Part shown: in pieces, positions 12,301 through 22,998 of the stretch
Numbering within the stretch: the stretch's first letter is position 1
Layout: every line of letters begins with the position of its first letter
Source: Marinilabiliales bacterium
GTDB taxonomy: Bacteria > Bacteroidota > Bacteroidia > Bacteroidales > ML635J-15
Reading direction: 5' to 3'
Assembly: GCA_002869385.1 (NCBI GenBank)
Contig: PKTB01000004.1
Span: 373,770 to 437,769, forward strand
Length of the DNA: 64,000 bases
Translations under genes and position numbers: made by a program
The notes under the pieces: generated by a model
What the model was told of the DNA's origin: nothing
The model's input: only the letters and a program-made list of their open reading frames with translations
Database searches by the model: none

Positions 12301-12820
12301 TGATTACAACGATGTATTATTGTTTTCAGAAAAAAGTATGGGGAATGGTTCTATAGATGAAATAACAGACCTGATTTATATCGACCCAGATAGTTTTGAT
12401 AATACTAAAACTTTGGAAATCGCAAAGGAAGTAGAAGAATTGAACTCTCAATTAATGAAGGAAAAACGTAAATATGTATTAATGGGTCCGGGAAGGTGGG
12501 GTACCAGAGACCAATTTATTGGAATTCCGGTTGTGTGGCCGCAAATATGTAATGCTAAAGTTATAGTTGAAATGAGCTTAAAGAATTTTCCTTTAGATGC
12601 TTCTTTAGGATCACACTTTTTTCATAATGTTACCAGTATGAATGTCGGGTATTTTACCGTTCAACATAGCGCTTCTAATGATTTTATTAAATGGGACTTA
12701 ATTCACGGGCAAGAACTTATACAAAAGAAAAAATTTGCTAAACATGTCAGATTTAAAAAACCACTGACAATTGTAATGGATGGAAAAAAGCGAATTTCAG
12801 TAATTACAGTAAATGATTAG
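9380..12820 (+). CDS. Large receiver-like plus PEP/pyruvate-binding (PPDK_N-type ATP-grasp) protein
   Basis: GAF-like N-terminus; a receiver-like segment without acceptor Asp (DLVILMMGID); a second receiver-like segment (ILLVEDSAKYYS...VISDVSYPKAG); GALGGKGRGIAF; IAIRSSSLFEDSLMQPFSGIFATY; C-terminal YVLMGPGRWGTRD...GSHFFHNVTSMNVGYFTV. Confidence 0.75.
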   Translation: MDPKKTLKKILAENKERLKELMCINKTTAIIKENKSIEETLKHIALILPNAWQYPENTFAKIEYKEQKFLSTNFVESEWEISKTFVSIDGEEGKISVYYNKKFPKSDEGPFLKEERDLINNLSNIISGYLNSHIAQTVFKDKIKKPQSDINFLENIKADHQLMAKFISQHNSDRDIYHDLMPFKVKEILIVANLYDAYIIEKEGRFTEYILGEYHHLNLTSTPRITGVSNDKEAIEHLKNKHYDLVILMMGIDKKTPIELSRQIKSMFSYIPVYLLLNNNQDIANFKSNPDLLRNVDKQFVWNGDSKVFFTMMKHLEDQVNAENDTSIGMVRVILLVEDSAKYYSRYLPLLYQVILKQTKDLIEETNVDELYKILKLRARPKILLAQTFEEAIVIYEKLKDYLLCVISDVSYPKAGNCCDDAGLELISYIKSDYPDLPVVLQSSEAENAKKAYALNASFINKNSETLSHDIKSFIRHFLGFGNFVYRDRSGRQIVIAKSLKEFEKNLEVIPEESLLYHGQRNHFSLWLMARGEIQIAKNISSVKTSDFKNVEDLRKFLIQTINKHRNEQNKGKVVQFEEQAINDEKNIVSLSAGALGGKGRGIAFINTLIHYFELSKQFPDINITTPKTSIIGSDEFDYFIERNKLQDVIFEESDYEELKKIFIKSQLSTGLKKRMKVLLNNITKPIAIRSSSLFEDSLMQPFSGIFATYILPNNHPDINVRLEQAMTAIKLVYASIYSDSARTYFEAVNYKIEEEKMAIVIQEVVGNQYENSFYPHISGTAQSHNYYPVAHMKPDEGFAVLAVGLGTYVVEGEKTFRFSPKYPQIEINSQKDIYKTSQVDFYAVNLENKEPNLIEGEDAGLVKLEITDAKNHGTIKHSASVYDFDNERIVPGIDTYGPLVINFANILRYDYIPLSETITQLLDIIREAMGSPVEIEYAIDLNKDKDSSASFYLLQIKPLVGNDDDFNIDLDSLDYNDVLLFSEKSMGNGSIDEITDLIYIDPDSFDNTKTLEIAKEVEELNSQLMKEKRKYVLMGPGRWGTRDQFIGIPVVWPQICNAKVIVEMSLKNFPLDASLGSHFFHNVTSMNVGYFTVQHSASNDFIKWDLIHGQELIQKKKFAKHVRFKKPLTIVMDGKKRISVITVND

Positions 12821-13598
12821 TATGAACGAAAAGGAACAACTGACAGAAAGAAAAAAAGAACTTAATTGTATTTATCGTATTGATAAATTAGTTGAGGAAG
12901 ACCTTGATGTACAGACCTTTTTAATGGCAACAACAGGGATTATTGCCGATGGGTTTCAGTATCCATGTTATATATCTGTTTTTATTGAGTTAGAAGATAT
13001 CATTATTCGTTCTACATATTATAGAGAAGGTAGAAATTTTTTGATTTCGGAATTGAAAAATAAAAATAAAGTTCTGGGAAAAATATGTGTATTTTACTCT
13101 GATAAGTTAGAACAGAACAATCCATTTCTTGAAGAAGAACAACATCTTCTCGATTAAGTTAGCAAGAGAGTTTCGGATTATTTGTTAATTGATAAGATTG
13201 AAAATGCAATTAAAGAAACGTCTGTATCAAGGTATGTTGAAACCAGACAGAAGATATTAAGTAATGCGGTTATGTCTGCAAACTTTCCAGACCTTGGATT
13301 ATATAGTATTTATGTAATTGGTAGCGTTAAAGAGCATACTTCAGGTATTTCGAGTGACATTGATCTGATTTTGTATTATAATGGCAGCAAAGAATCAATG
13401 AAATTGATTAAGTTGTGGTTCGAGGCCTGGAGTGAGTCAGTATTAAAGAGTGATAAATATACTGAAGAAATTTCTGGATTGGACAATCTGTTCGATTTGC
13501 ACTTTATTACAGATATAGATATTGAGAAAAAAACCAGTTATGCAGTTATGATAAATGCTTTACATAACAGAGCTAAACTAATTAAAACAATACTTTGA
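12813..13598 (+). pseudogene. GAF-like sensor fused to nucleotidyltransferase domain; in-frame TAA (13155-13157)
   Basis: N-terminal half resembles the N-terminus of the 9380..12820 product. After TAA the frame reads VSKRVSDYLLIDKI..., with the NTase motif IYVIGSVKEHTSGISSDIDLILYYNG and FDLHFITDID. Start overlaps the upstream gene by 8 bp. Confidence 0.7.
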
Positions 13599-13599
13599 A

Positions 13600-14445
13600 A
13601 TGAAAGCATTTTTTGTAAGCGATCTGCATGGTAAAGAATCCAGATATAGAAAACTATGTGAAAGAATAAAAGCGGATAAGCCAGAAGTAGTTTTTTTTGG
13701 AGGAGATTTATATCCTTCTTTTAAAGACATGATTAAGTCTGAGCAAAGCTTTTTTGATGATATATTTCTTACATATTTTAAAAATCTAAAAGTTGAATTA
13801 AAGGAAGATTATCCTAAGATGTTTATTATTTTAGGCAATGATGACCCAAAACTTGAGGAAGATAGGTTTTTTGATAAGAAATACACAGAATATTGGAGCT
13901 ATATTAATAATCAAAAAGTAAAGTTTAAAGATTGGAATATATTTGGATATGCATTTGTTCCACCGACACCGTTTTTAAATAAGGATTGGGAGGTTTATGA
14001 TGTTTCCAGATATGTTGACCCCGGATGTATTCATCCAACAGAGGGTAAAAGAACAGTTGACCCCGGCAGGGATATTGAATATAGCACTATTAAAAAGGAT
14101 ATTGAAAAACTTACTGAAGGATTTAAACCTGAAAAGTCATTATTTTTATTTCATTCTCCGCCATATCAAACAAATTTAGATAGAGCTGCTCTTGATAATA
14201 TGTATTTTGATCATGTTCCTCTAGATGTGCATGTTGGTAGCATTGCAATTAAAGAGTTTATTGAACAAAAACAACCTTTTATAACTATGCATGGCCATAT
14301 ACACGAATCTTCGAGAATTACCGGTGAGTGGAAACAAATATTTGGAAAAACAGTAAGTTTTAATGCGGCAATAGATTCAAATAAATTATCAATTATTATT
14401 TTTGACCTTAAAAATACAAATAATGCAAGACGGGAAATATTATAA
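13600..14445 (+). CDS. Calcineurin-like metallophosphoesterase
   Basis: FFVSDLHGKES, VFFGGDLYPS, IILGNDDP, LFHSPPY, ITMHGHIHES motifs. Confidence 0.85.
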   Translation: MKAFFVSDLHGKESRYRKLCERIKADKPEVVFFGGDLYPSFKDMIKSEQSFFDDIFLTYFKNLKVELKEDYPKMFIILGNDDPKLEEDRFFDKKYTEYWSYINNQKVKFKDWNIFGYAFVPPTPFLNKDWEVYDVSRYVDPGCIHPTEGKRTVDPGRDIEYSTIKKDIEKLTEGFKPEKSLFLFHSPPYQTNLDRAALDNMYFDHVPLDVHVGSIAIKEFIEQKQPFITMHGHIHESSRITGEWKQIFGKTVSFNAAIDSNKLSIIIFDLKNTNNARREIL

Positions 14446-14479
14446 CTTGAATTAAATAAATTTAAATGAAGCAGATAGT

Positions 14480-17431
14480 GTGGAATTTTCAGAACTGGAT
14501 TTTCAGGATACTGAGTTTGATCAGTTAATGAAAAAAAGGATACTTAAGGTTTTATTAATATGTAATAATTATGATAATTTCATGCTTGAAGAGGACGGAC
14601 GTATTGATGAGCAAATCTTCAATGAATATATGACTCTGGGGCTTCGTTATCCTCCAATGTTTATTCGTGTTGATTCTCCTGAAAAAGCATTTGAAAAGCT
14701 AAAAAATAAAGACATAGACCTTGTCATTACGATGCTTAATATTAGTAATGAGAATGCATTTGATTTGTCAAAAAAGATAAAAAACAGATATAAAAAGGTC
14801 CCAATTGTTATTTTGACACCATTTTCAAGAGAGATTACTCAAAAAATTGAAAAAGAAGATTTAAGTGCTATTGATTATGTGTTTTGCTGGTTAGGTAATC
14901 CAGATATTATGTTGGCAATTATTAAACTTATTGAAGATAAAATGAATGCCAAACATGATGTTCTTGAGATGGGAGTTCAGTCTGTTATTCTTGTTGAAGA
15001 TAGTATTCGTTATTATTCAAGTATTTTACCAATTCTTTATAAGATTTTCTTTATCCAGTCTCAAAGAGCTTCAATTGAGGGTGCAAACGAACATCAACAA
15101 AACCTTCGTATGAGAGGACGCCCGAAAATTATGCTTGCTACTAATTATGACGAAGCATTGGATTTGTTCAAGACATATAGAAAAAATGTATTGGGTGTTT
15201 TTTCAGATGTTAGGTATAAAATTAAAAATAGTGTAGATAAAGAAGCAGGCTTAAAACTTTGTAAAACTATTAAGAAAATAGATCAAAATGTTCCTTTATT
15301 GCTTCTTTCGTAAGAAAGCCATAACAAGGCTTTGGCAAAAAATATAGGAGTAGATTTTTTAGGAAAATACACAAAGAACTTCTCATTTGAACTAAGAAAC
15401 TTTATTATAAAAAACCTGCATTTGGGAAGTTTTCATTTTTACTGTACGAAACAAGCAAAAGTAACTTGTACTGCTACCAGTTTAAAGTCTTTTCAGGAAT
15501 TGATATTAAAGGTGTCTCCTGAATGTATTGAGTATCATGTGTCAAAGAACCATATAACTAAATGGTTGAATTCTAGATCGCTATTTTTACTTGCCAGAAA
15601 GTTTAAGCATCTTACTGTTGAACATTTTGATAGCATTGAAGACATAAGGGAGTTTATTTATATGGCAATATCAAATTACCGTCTTAATAGTGGTAGGGGG
15701 GTGATTACCAAGTTTGAGCAGAATACTTTTGACTCCTACTCTATATTTTCCAGAATTGGAGATGGATATATTGGCGGTAAAGCACGTGGTTTGGCTTTTA
15801 CAGATTTATTAATAAAGAAACATAAACTTCGCAATAAATATAAGGGTGTAACTATTACTATTCCTCGTACAGCAATACTTTGCACAGATGTTTTTGATGA
15901 GTTTATGGAAACAAATAACCTTTATGAGATTGGCATTTCAAATAGAAGTGATGAGGAGATTTTGAGTAAATTTGTCGAGGCAAGATTACCAAACAGGATT
16001 TTTACAAGTTTATATTCATTTATCTCATACACCAATAATCCAATAGCAATACGCTCCTCTAGTCGACTTGAAGACTCACACTATCAGCCATTTGCAGGAG
16101 TTTATTCTACATATATGATTCCCAATATTGTCAGCGATAAACATTTGACAATTAAAATGCTTACCGAAGCAATAAAAAGTGTTTATGCTTCTGTTTTTTA
16201 CCGTGATTCCAAAGCATATATGACAGCAACCTCAAATGTTATAGATGAGGAAAAAATGGGAGTTGTTTTACAAGACGTATGTGGTACAACATATAAAAAC
16301 AGGTTTTATCCTACATTTTCGGGTGTAGCGCGCTCGATTAACTTTTACCCGATAGAGCCCGAAAAAGCAGATGATGGTATTGTAAATGTTGCTTTGGGAC
16401 TTGGAAAACATATTGTGGATGGTTGCAAAAGCATGAGGTTTTCACCAAGATATCCTGCAAAAGCCTTGCAATTATCTACACCTGAATTAACACTTAGAGA
16501 CACTCAAAAATTCTTTTATGCATTGGATCTTGACCCCACCAAATTTGTTCCCTCAATTAGTGAGGATGTAAATATTATTCAGCTTAGAGTTAATCATGCG
16601 CACGACGATAATGCACTTAGGCATATTGGGTCAACATATGATTTTCAAAATAATATGATTAAAGACAGTGTTATGTATGATGGCAAAAAGCTAGTTACAT
16701 TTGCTAATATACTTAGAAACAACTATTTTCCTTTGAGCAAGATTTTAATGGATTTTATGGAGATAGGAAAGCAAGAGATGAATAATCATATTGAAGTTGA
16801 ATTTGCAGTTAATTTTCCACCTAAAGGTAGTTCAGAAGATATAATATTTAGTCTGTTACAAATACGTCCGATTATTGAAACTGATCAGGATGTTAGTATT
16901 GATATAGATGAAATTGACGTGAAAGAATCTATTTTGTATTCGGAGTCGGTTTTGGGTAATGGGATCTACAATGATATTTGTGATATTATTTATGTGAAAA
17001 CTGGCAATTTTAATTCTCTCAATAATCATAAAATTGTTGAAAAAATTGATAATCTTAATAAGGAGTTTATTGAAAATGATAAAAACTATGTTCTTATTGG
17101 TCCCGGAAGGTGGGGTTCGTCTGATCCTGCATTAGGAATTCCGGTTAAATGGTCTAATATTTCAGGAGTTAGAATAATTGTTGAATCCGGATTGGAAAAC
17201 TATCGTATCGATCCAAGTCAGGGAACCCATTTCTTTCATAATCTGACATCTTTTAGAGTTGGGTATTTTACAGTTAACCCGTTTATTAAAGATGGTTATT
17301 ATGATGTTTGTTTTCTTGATAAAATGGATTGTGTTTACGAAGATGAGTTTATTCGCCATGTACAATTTGATAAGGAATTAGTAATAGAGATTGATGGAAA
17401 GAGCAGTAAAGGTGTTGTTTATAAGCCTTAG
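14480..17431 (+). pseudogene. Second receiver-like plus PPDK_N-type ATP-grasp protein (paralog of 9380..12820); in-frame TAA (15311-15313)
   Basis: ORFs 14480..15313 and 15332..17431 share a frame. They align along their length to 9380..12820 (VILVEDSIRYYSSILP, GRPKIMLATNYDEA, IGGKARGLAFTDLL, IAIRSSSRLEDSHYQPFAGVYSTY, YVLIGPGRWGSSD, GTHFFHNLTSFRVGYFTV). The stop aligns with the second Ser of QSSEAEN in the paralog. Confidence 0.8.
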
Positions 17432-17436
17432 TTATT

Positions 17437-18123
17437 CTATTGTTTTTTAAATCCGGGAAGCTTGTCTTTTAGGTTTGGAAGCTCATAGAACCTTTCTTTG
17501 ACACCAAGAAAGAGAAAGAAAATACATAGTATTAAAAAGAAGTGACTCAGGTCGTTCATGTTGAAAATATAAAGGAAATTGAGCGGAGTTCTGTGAAATA
17601 TGCTTGGAATGATTGCCAGAAAAATACCAATAAGGATATATAAATTATGTTTGAAATTATTTTTTATCATATCTACCGTAAAGATAGGAGCCAGCACTCC
17701 AATAAGAGTAAGAGCATAATTAATTTTAACAATCAAAAAACCTTCGGTAAACATCAGTAGAACTAAATAAGTAAGCAACTGAAATTTAATGTAAATTATA
17801 AATTTTGATTTAAATTTTGGATTATTAAACATGCTGCTTGATCCTAATTGAAGAAAATACAATGCGAATCCTGATAATATCCAACTAACCTTATGTAAAT
17901 AAATTCCGAAATAATGGAATAAGCCATGTGCAAAAGCAGCTACAATCGATGAAAATCCTAAAAACAAAAAGAATTGAGAAAAATACTTTTGATTGTGAAA
18001 CTCTTTGCGAATCAAGAGTTTAGCAAATAATACAATGCAAAAAGTACCCATAATCAAATCGCTGATTATTGTTCCTGGTTCTTTGATTACAATACCAAAC
18101 AAGCTTAATTCGTTAAATAACAT
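17437..18123 (-). CDS. Hypothetical multi-pass membrane protein
   Basis: About seven hydrophobic segments; family not recognised with confidence. Confidence 0.6.
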   Translation of the reverse strand: MLFNELSLFGIVIKEPGTIISDLIMGTFCIVLFAKLLIRKEFHNQKYFSQFFLFLGFSSIVAAFAHGLFHYFGIYLHKVSWILSGFALYFLQLGSSSMFNNPKFKSKFIIYIKFQLLTYLVLLMFTEGFLIVKINYALTLIGVLAPIFTVDMIKNNFKHNLYILIGIFLAIIPSIFHRTPLNFLYIFNMNDLSHFFLILCIFFLFLGVKERFYELPNLKDKLPGFKKQ

Positions 18124-18220
18124 GCAGCTAAAATAGACTAAATTTTATAAAACAAAAGATTCTTAGGAATAATATTTGTCTAAAAAATACAGTTATAGTA
18201 TAAAATTTGCTTAAAAGGAA

Positions 18221-18228
18221 TAAATTTG
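18221..18228 (+). promoter_or_regulatory. Bacteroidota -7 box (TAAATTTG) upstream of thioredoxin-fold gene
   Basis: Exact TAnnTTTG match just upstream of the ORF. Confidence 0.4.
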
Positions 18229-18239
18229 CAGCTAAATAA

Positions 18240-19682
18240 TTGATTTTGAAAAGTATTTTATTCTTCATATTATTTATTTTAACTCTATCTTTTGGAGCTA
18301 GAGCTTCTTTAATCTATTGTAATGCCGGTGATTATGCAGGTAGTGAGTTAATATTTTATCGTTATCAGGACAGAATCACTTTTATGAAAGAAGAGGTGTT
18401 TAGATTGAAAATAGATTCTGCCGGAAATTTTGAAACAGAGGTTGATTTTGAAGAAACAACATATGTATTTGGCGAGTTTGGTATTTATCATGCGTATTTT
18501 TATGCAGAACCTGATAAAGACTATGAATTGATACTCCCACCTTATGCTAAAATGGAGGATAAGGATATTTTTAATCCTTTTTTTGAGCCTGAAAGGATAC
18601 ATATAGGAATTAAAAATCTCGAGAAAACTGATTTGAACTACCTTATATTAGATTTTGATTATTATTATTTTAGATATCATGATTTAAAGTATTTGGATGT
18701 GTATGCTGCAGGTCTGGAGACAGATATTGATACTTTTATAAATGATATCAATAATAGATATGCGTATGCAGATAATGAGTATTTTCAAGATTATAAAAGA
18801 TATAGAATTGCTGCATTAAAAAACTTAGCTACTCAGAAACAATATGAAAGCACCATTGTTTTAGCATATTTCACAAAGGATACCGTTTTATATGATAATC
18901 CGGCATATATGGACCTTTTTAATAATATCTATGAAGATTATTTTGATAAATATTTAGTTTCCCCCAATGGGCGTTATTTATATGCAATTATAAATTACGG
19001 TCATAGTATTACGCGATTGCATAAGCTCTTTGCATCTCAGTATGAGTTAAGCAATAAAAATCTTCGTGAGATGGTAATGCTTAAGGGCTTAAATGACAGT
19101 TTTTCAAACAAAAATATATCATGGTTACCTTTACTTTTGACATTGGATTCATTGCATTTGTCTACTGAAAACCCAATGCATAAGTTGATTGCTCAAAATG
19201 TAGCTGATAATACTTTAAGTATGGCTAAGGGAACCGTTGCTCCACCTTTTGAGTTGCCTGATACAGCAGGAAAACTACACTCATTAAATGATTATCGTGG
19301 AAAGTATGTTTATTTACATTTCGCAAATACAACAACGTATACATCACAGGCAGAATTTGATCTTGTAAAAAATATTTATGACCGTTATAAAGGTTACTGT
19401 ATTTTTGTCACAATTTTGACAGATAAGGATCGGGAAGCTGCGAAAGAATTTATGATTAAACATGGATATGAGTGGGATTATTTGTTTACAGATATAAATT
19501 CAAAAGTTATTTCAACCTATAAAGTATCAACCTATCCAACTTACTATTTTATTAGTCAGGGCGGTAATCTGCTAATGTCTCCGGCACCATCACCTACAGA
19601 AGGATTTGAAGAGGCTTTGTTTAGGGTTGTTGAAGGTAAGGATAAACCGAAACCAAATTCGAATCAGCCTGACAATAGATAG
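18240..19682 (+). CDS. TlpA-like thioredoxin-fold protein
   Basis: Signal peptide; C-terminal APPFELPDTAGKLHSLNDYRGKYVYLHFANTTTYTSQAEFDLVKNIYDRY...YKVSTYPTYYFISQGGNLL. The expected CxxC position reads TTTYT, so the active-site cysteines appear absent. Confidence 0.7.
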   Translation: MILKSILFFILFILTLSFGARASLIYCNAGDYAGSELIFYRYQDRITFMKEEVFRLKIDSAGNFETEVDFEETTYVFGEFGIYHAYFYAEPDKDYELILPPYAKMEDKDIFNPFFEPERIHIGIKNLEKTDLNYLILDFDYYYFRYHDLKYLDVYAAGLETDIDTFINDINNRYAYADNEYFQDYKRYRIAALKNLATQKQYESTIVLAYFTKDTVLYDNPAYMDLFNNIYEDYFDKYLVSPNGRYLYAIINYGHSITRLHKLFASQYELSNKNLREMVMLKGLNDSFSNKNISWLPLLLTLDSLHLSTENPMHKLIAQNVADNTLSMAKGTVAPPFELPDTAGKLHSLNDYRGKYVYLHFANTTTYTSQAEFDLVKNIYDRYKGYCIFVTILTDKDREAAKEFMIKHGYEWDYLFTDINSKVISTYKVSTYPTYYFISQGGNLLMSPAPSPTEGFEEALFRVVEGKDKPKPNSNQPDNR

Positions 19683-19689
19683 GCTTTAT

Positions 19690-20751
19690 TTACAACCATT
19701 TCTTTCTTTTGAAGAACCACATCATTCCAATAAAGAGGATTATCATTAGTCCCCAAACACCAAAGTAGGCCCAATGCCATTCAAGTTAGGGCATATATTT
19801 AAAATTCATTCCGTAAATTCCTGCAATAAAAGTAAGTGGAATAAATATGGTTGAAATTATTGTCAGCACCTTCATTACTTCATTTGTTTTGTTTCCTGTA
19901 TTGGTGTAATACAGTTCTATTAGTCCAGAAAGAAGGTCACGATATATTTCAACATTATCAATAACTTGAATAGTATGATCATATAAATCGCGATAGTAAA
20001 TTATGTTTTTCTTTTTAATAAGAAGTGAGTCTGTTTTCTCAAATTGAGACACAAGCTCCCGAACAGGCCATACCGCATTTCGCAAAAGCAGATTTTCGCG
20101 TTTTAAGTAATAGATTCTATTTAGAATGTCTTTATTAGCGTTATCAATAAGTTCTGTTTCATATTTTTCAACTTCCTCTCCAAGATTTTCAAGAAGAATA
20201 AAGTAATTGTCGACGATAATGTCCATTATTGCAAACAAAAGATAATCGGTACCAAGGGTTCTTATTTTGCCACTGGAAGTTTTAATTCTTTTTCGCAGAG
20301 GTTCAAAAACATCGCCATCCTTTTACTGAAATGAAATTAGATAGTTTTTTCCTACAATAATACTGACTTGTTCCCCATCAATACTTTTCTTGTTTTTATC
20401 GTAAACCAGCATTTTTAATACGACAAAAATATGCTCGTTATAAAAATCAACTTTTGGTCTTTGATGAGTGTTTAAAACATCTTCTAAAACAAGCTTATGA
20501 ATATTAAATTTTTCACCTATCTCCCTAATAATTTCAGTATTATGAACACCATTTATATTTATCCAATGTATTTCATTTAGTGTGTCTGAAATATTTAAAA
20601 GATCAATACTATCATAATTCTCTTCAATATAGGAATCTGTAGAGTATTTAATTAGTTCAGACTGAACTTGATGTTCTCTTGTAATACCTGTAAAAACTAA
20701 ACTCCCCGGTGGAAGTCCGGTTTTGGTTTTATTTTTTGAATGGGTTTTCAT
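19690..20751 (-). pseudogene. corA: CorA magnesium/cobalt transporter with two in-frame TAA codons (20323-20325, 19786-19788)
   Basis: The frame is continuous over 354 codons: KNYLISFQ*KDGDVFEPLRKRIKTSSGKIRTLGTDYLLFAIMDIIVDNYF...IPLTFIAGIYGMNFKYMP*LEWHWAYFGVWGLMIILFIGMMWFFKRKKWL*. The YGMNF signature is present. Confidence 0.9.
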
Positions 20752-20810
20752 ATAGCCACTATTTTAAACCAAAGTTATAAAAAAATAGGAGATTTAATGT
20801 GATGTTTTTC

Positions 20811-22817
20811 CTATTCAACAATCAGTTTTCCAACAGAAATTATGTCACCATTAGTAAGTTTCACAAAATAAACTCCTTTTTGTAAATCAGTTACATCAAT
20901 ATTTTCACCGGAATAATCATCAATAGTTTTTATTAGTTTTCCGTTAAGGTCAATGATTTGGACATTTGCAGGGAAGTTTTCTGATTTTATTGTAAAAGAG
21001 GATGTGGTTGGGTTGGGGTAAATATTATTGGTAATATTATTCTCACTTATTCCAACACTGATGTAAAAATCGGGGTCGTTTGTTGCAATATTTGAGTAAA
21101 GATAAGATGTTGATTTACTAATATCACATGGCGTAGATAATACCACTTCAATTTGATAATAAACATAACCGTCGGGTGGATCATTATCTGTATATTCTGT
21201 TACAGTATTATCAAAACTTGCTATTATCTCAAGATTGTCCGGAGCAGTTCCTCTTAATACATTAACAGAAAAGTCATCAATTCCAACGTATGGTGTCCAT
21301 GATAAATACCACGAGTCGGTTTGTTCTGTCATTTCAAGCAATACGGTTTGATGGAAATTGCTGAGTTCCGTCTCAGGAAAGCAAAACCCTATATGGCTGA
21401 TTTTATATCTATTGGATTCAATTTGAGGGTTGGAGTTAATATCAACAAATGAACTTATTGAATCATAACTAATAGATGCGATAACTTCATATTCAGTTGT
21501 AATTTCATTTTCCTTATATATGTTATAATAGTTTATAGATTCTGTGATTTGTTTTTCCCAGAGTATTTCATTTTTGTTGTCTTCATTTACAGTTACTAAG
21601 CAAATAGCCGAATTATTAATTATTTCATCTGGATTGATTATATTCATTTCAAAACTACAAGAAATTAAGCCATACAAATAGGTAATAGTATATTCTCCAT
21701 AATCAAGTCCGATAGGATCAATAACGCCATCTGAATATCCTGGGGCAAGAACAGAAGTAGCAAAAGGTGGAGGTGGATCCAAGGTAAATGGTTCTGAATT
21801 TGAACAAAGAATTGTGTCGTTAGGACAATTTAATGCTGTAATGACGTTGTAGTCTAGGTTAAAAGTACAAAGTGAAGTGCCAGAAATATCTTGGTATCCA
21901 TCAATGGTAATTATATAATCACCAGGTTCAAGATACTCATAAAAAAGAATTGTCCCCGTTCCATTAACACAAGTTTGATATGTACTATTATTGGGAGGTG
22001 AAGAATAAGGACTTCCGCCTATACCAGTACAATCTGTCCCATTCCAGGAATAAATAGCCAATTGTAATTCAGTATTTTGAGGATAAGGAAATTCTCCATT
22101 ATTATCCATACATAAAACATAGGATGCTTGAAAATGTACAGGCTGAAAATCATCTTCTGTTATTGTTATATAATAATATACTGTATTATTGCAAGTGTTC
22201 CAGCCACAATCATTAGGAGCTTGAATTGTTCCTTTTGGTGCTAAAATGTTACATCCACCACCATTTAATAATGCAGGAGTTTCACAACTATGTTCTGGTA
22301 TTTCTATCCGAACAGAAGCCGCTATAAAAAATGGAACAGCAAAATTATTCATATCCCAAACTCTTAGAAAGAGTACTTCTCCAGAGGTAAGTCCTGTAAT
22401 TGTTTCGAATCTAATTTCACCATTATTTATAATATCTCCTTCTTCAAAAAAACAGTCTAATAATTATAGGCTTCCACATTCTCCGGAATAAATAGCTAAA
22501 CCTGGCTGATGATGATATTCGTCAGTTGGCATGGGAGTTGGTGCATTCATTATATGAAATGCCAGTTCTGTTACTCCGTCGGGAACGGTTATATAATACC
22601 AAAGATCATTTGTGCTTGCATCAAAATTTCCGCATTCCGGCATTGGTAAGTCCGTTGATGGCACAGCATCAGTTAAATCTGTATTGATAATTGCTATTTG
22701 TCCACATGTAGAATATTCCTCAAATGTAATTTCGATTGCATTGCTGCAGGTTTCTTGGGAAAATAAAAAAGAAGTAAATCCTATAAAGAGGATGAGAATA
22801 ATTATTGCTCTTTTCAT
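20811..22817 (-). pseudogene. Secreted T9SS C-terminal sorting domain protein; in-frame TAA (22464-22466)
   Basis: ORFs 22464..22817 and 20811..22352 share a frame with open sequence between. Signal peptide MKRAIIILILFIGFTSFLFSQ; C-terminal NIYPNPTTSSFTIKSENFPANVQIIDLNGKLIKTI...GVYFVKLTNGDIISVGKLIVE. Confidence 0.8.
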
Positions 22818-22939
22818 TGTTTTCGGTTGTTTGTATGTTAGCTTTTGCTGAATATTAACGATTAAAGGTATAATATTTTAGACAAAATCGCAAATATTTT
22901 TGTTGTTTAAGTAGAATAATAACCATAAGAAACTAATTT

Positions 22940-22980
22940 GACCTCGGTTACTGTGCTTGATGAAGCATCAGTAACAGGTC
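22940..22980. repeat. Intergenic hairpin repeat
   Basis: GACC-TCG-GTTACTGTGCTT-GATG-AAGCATCAGTAAC-A-GGTC; nested inverted repeat with a one-base bulge. Confidence 0.65.
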
Positions 22981-22998
22981 ACCCAACACCTATCATGC

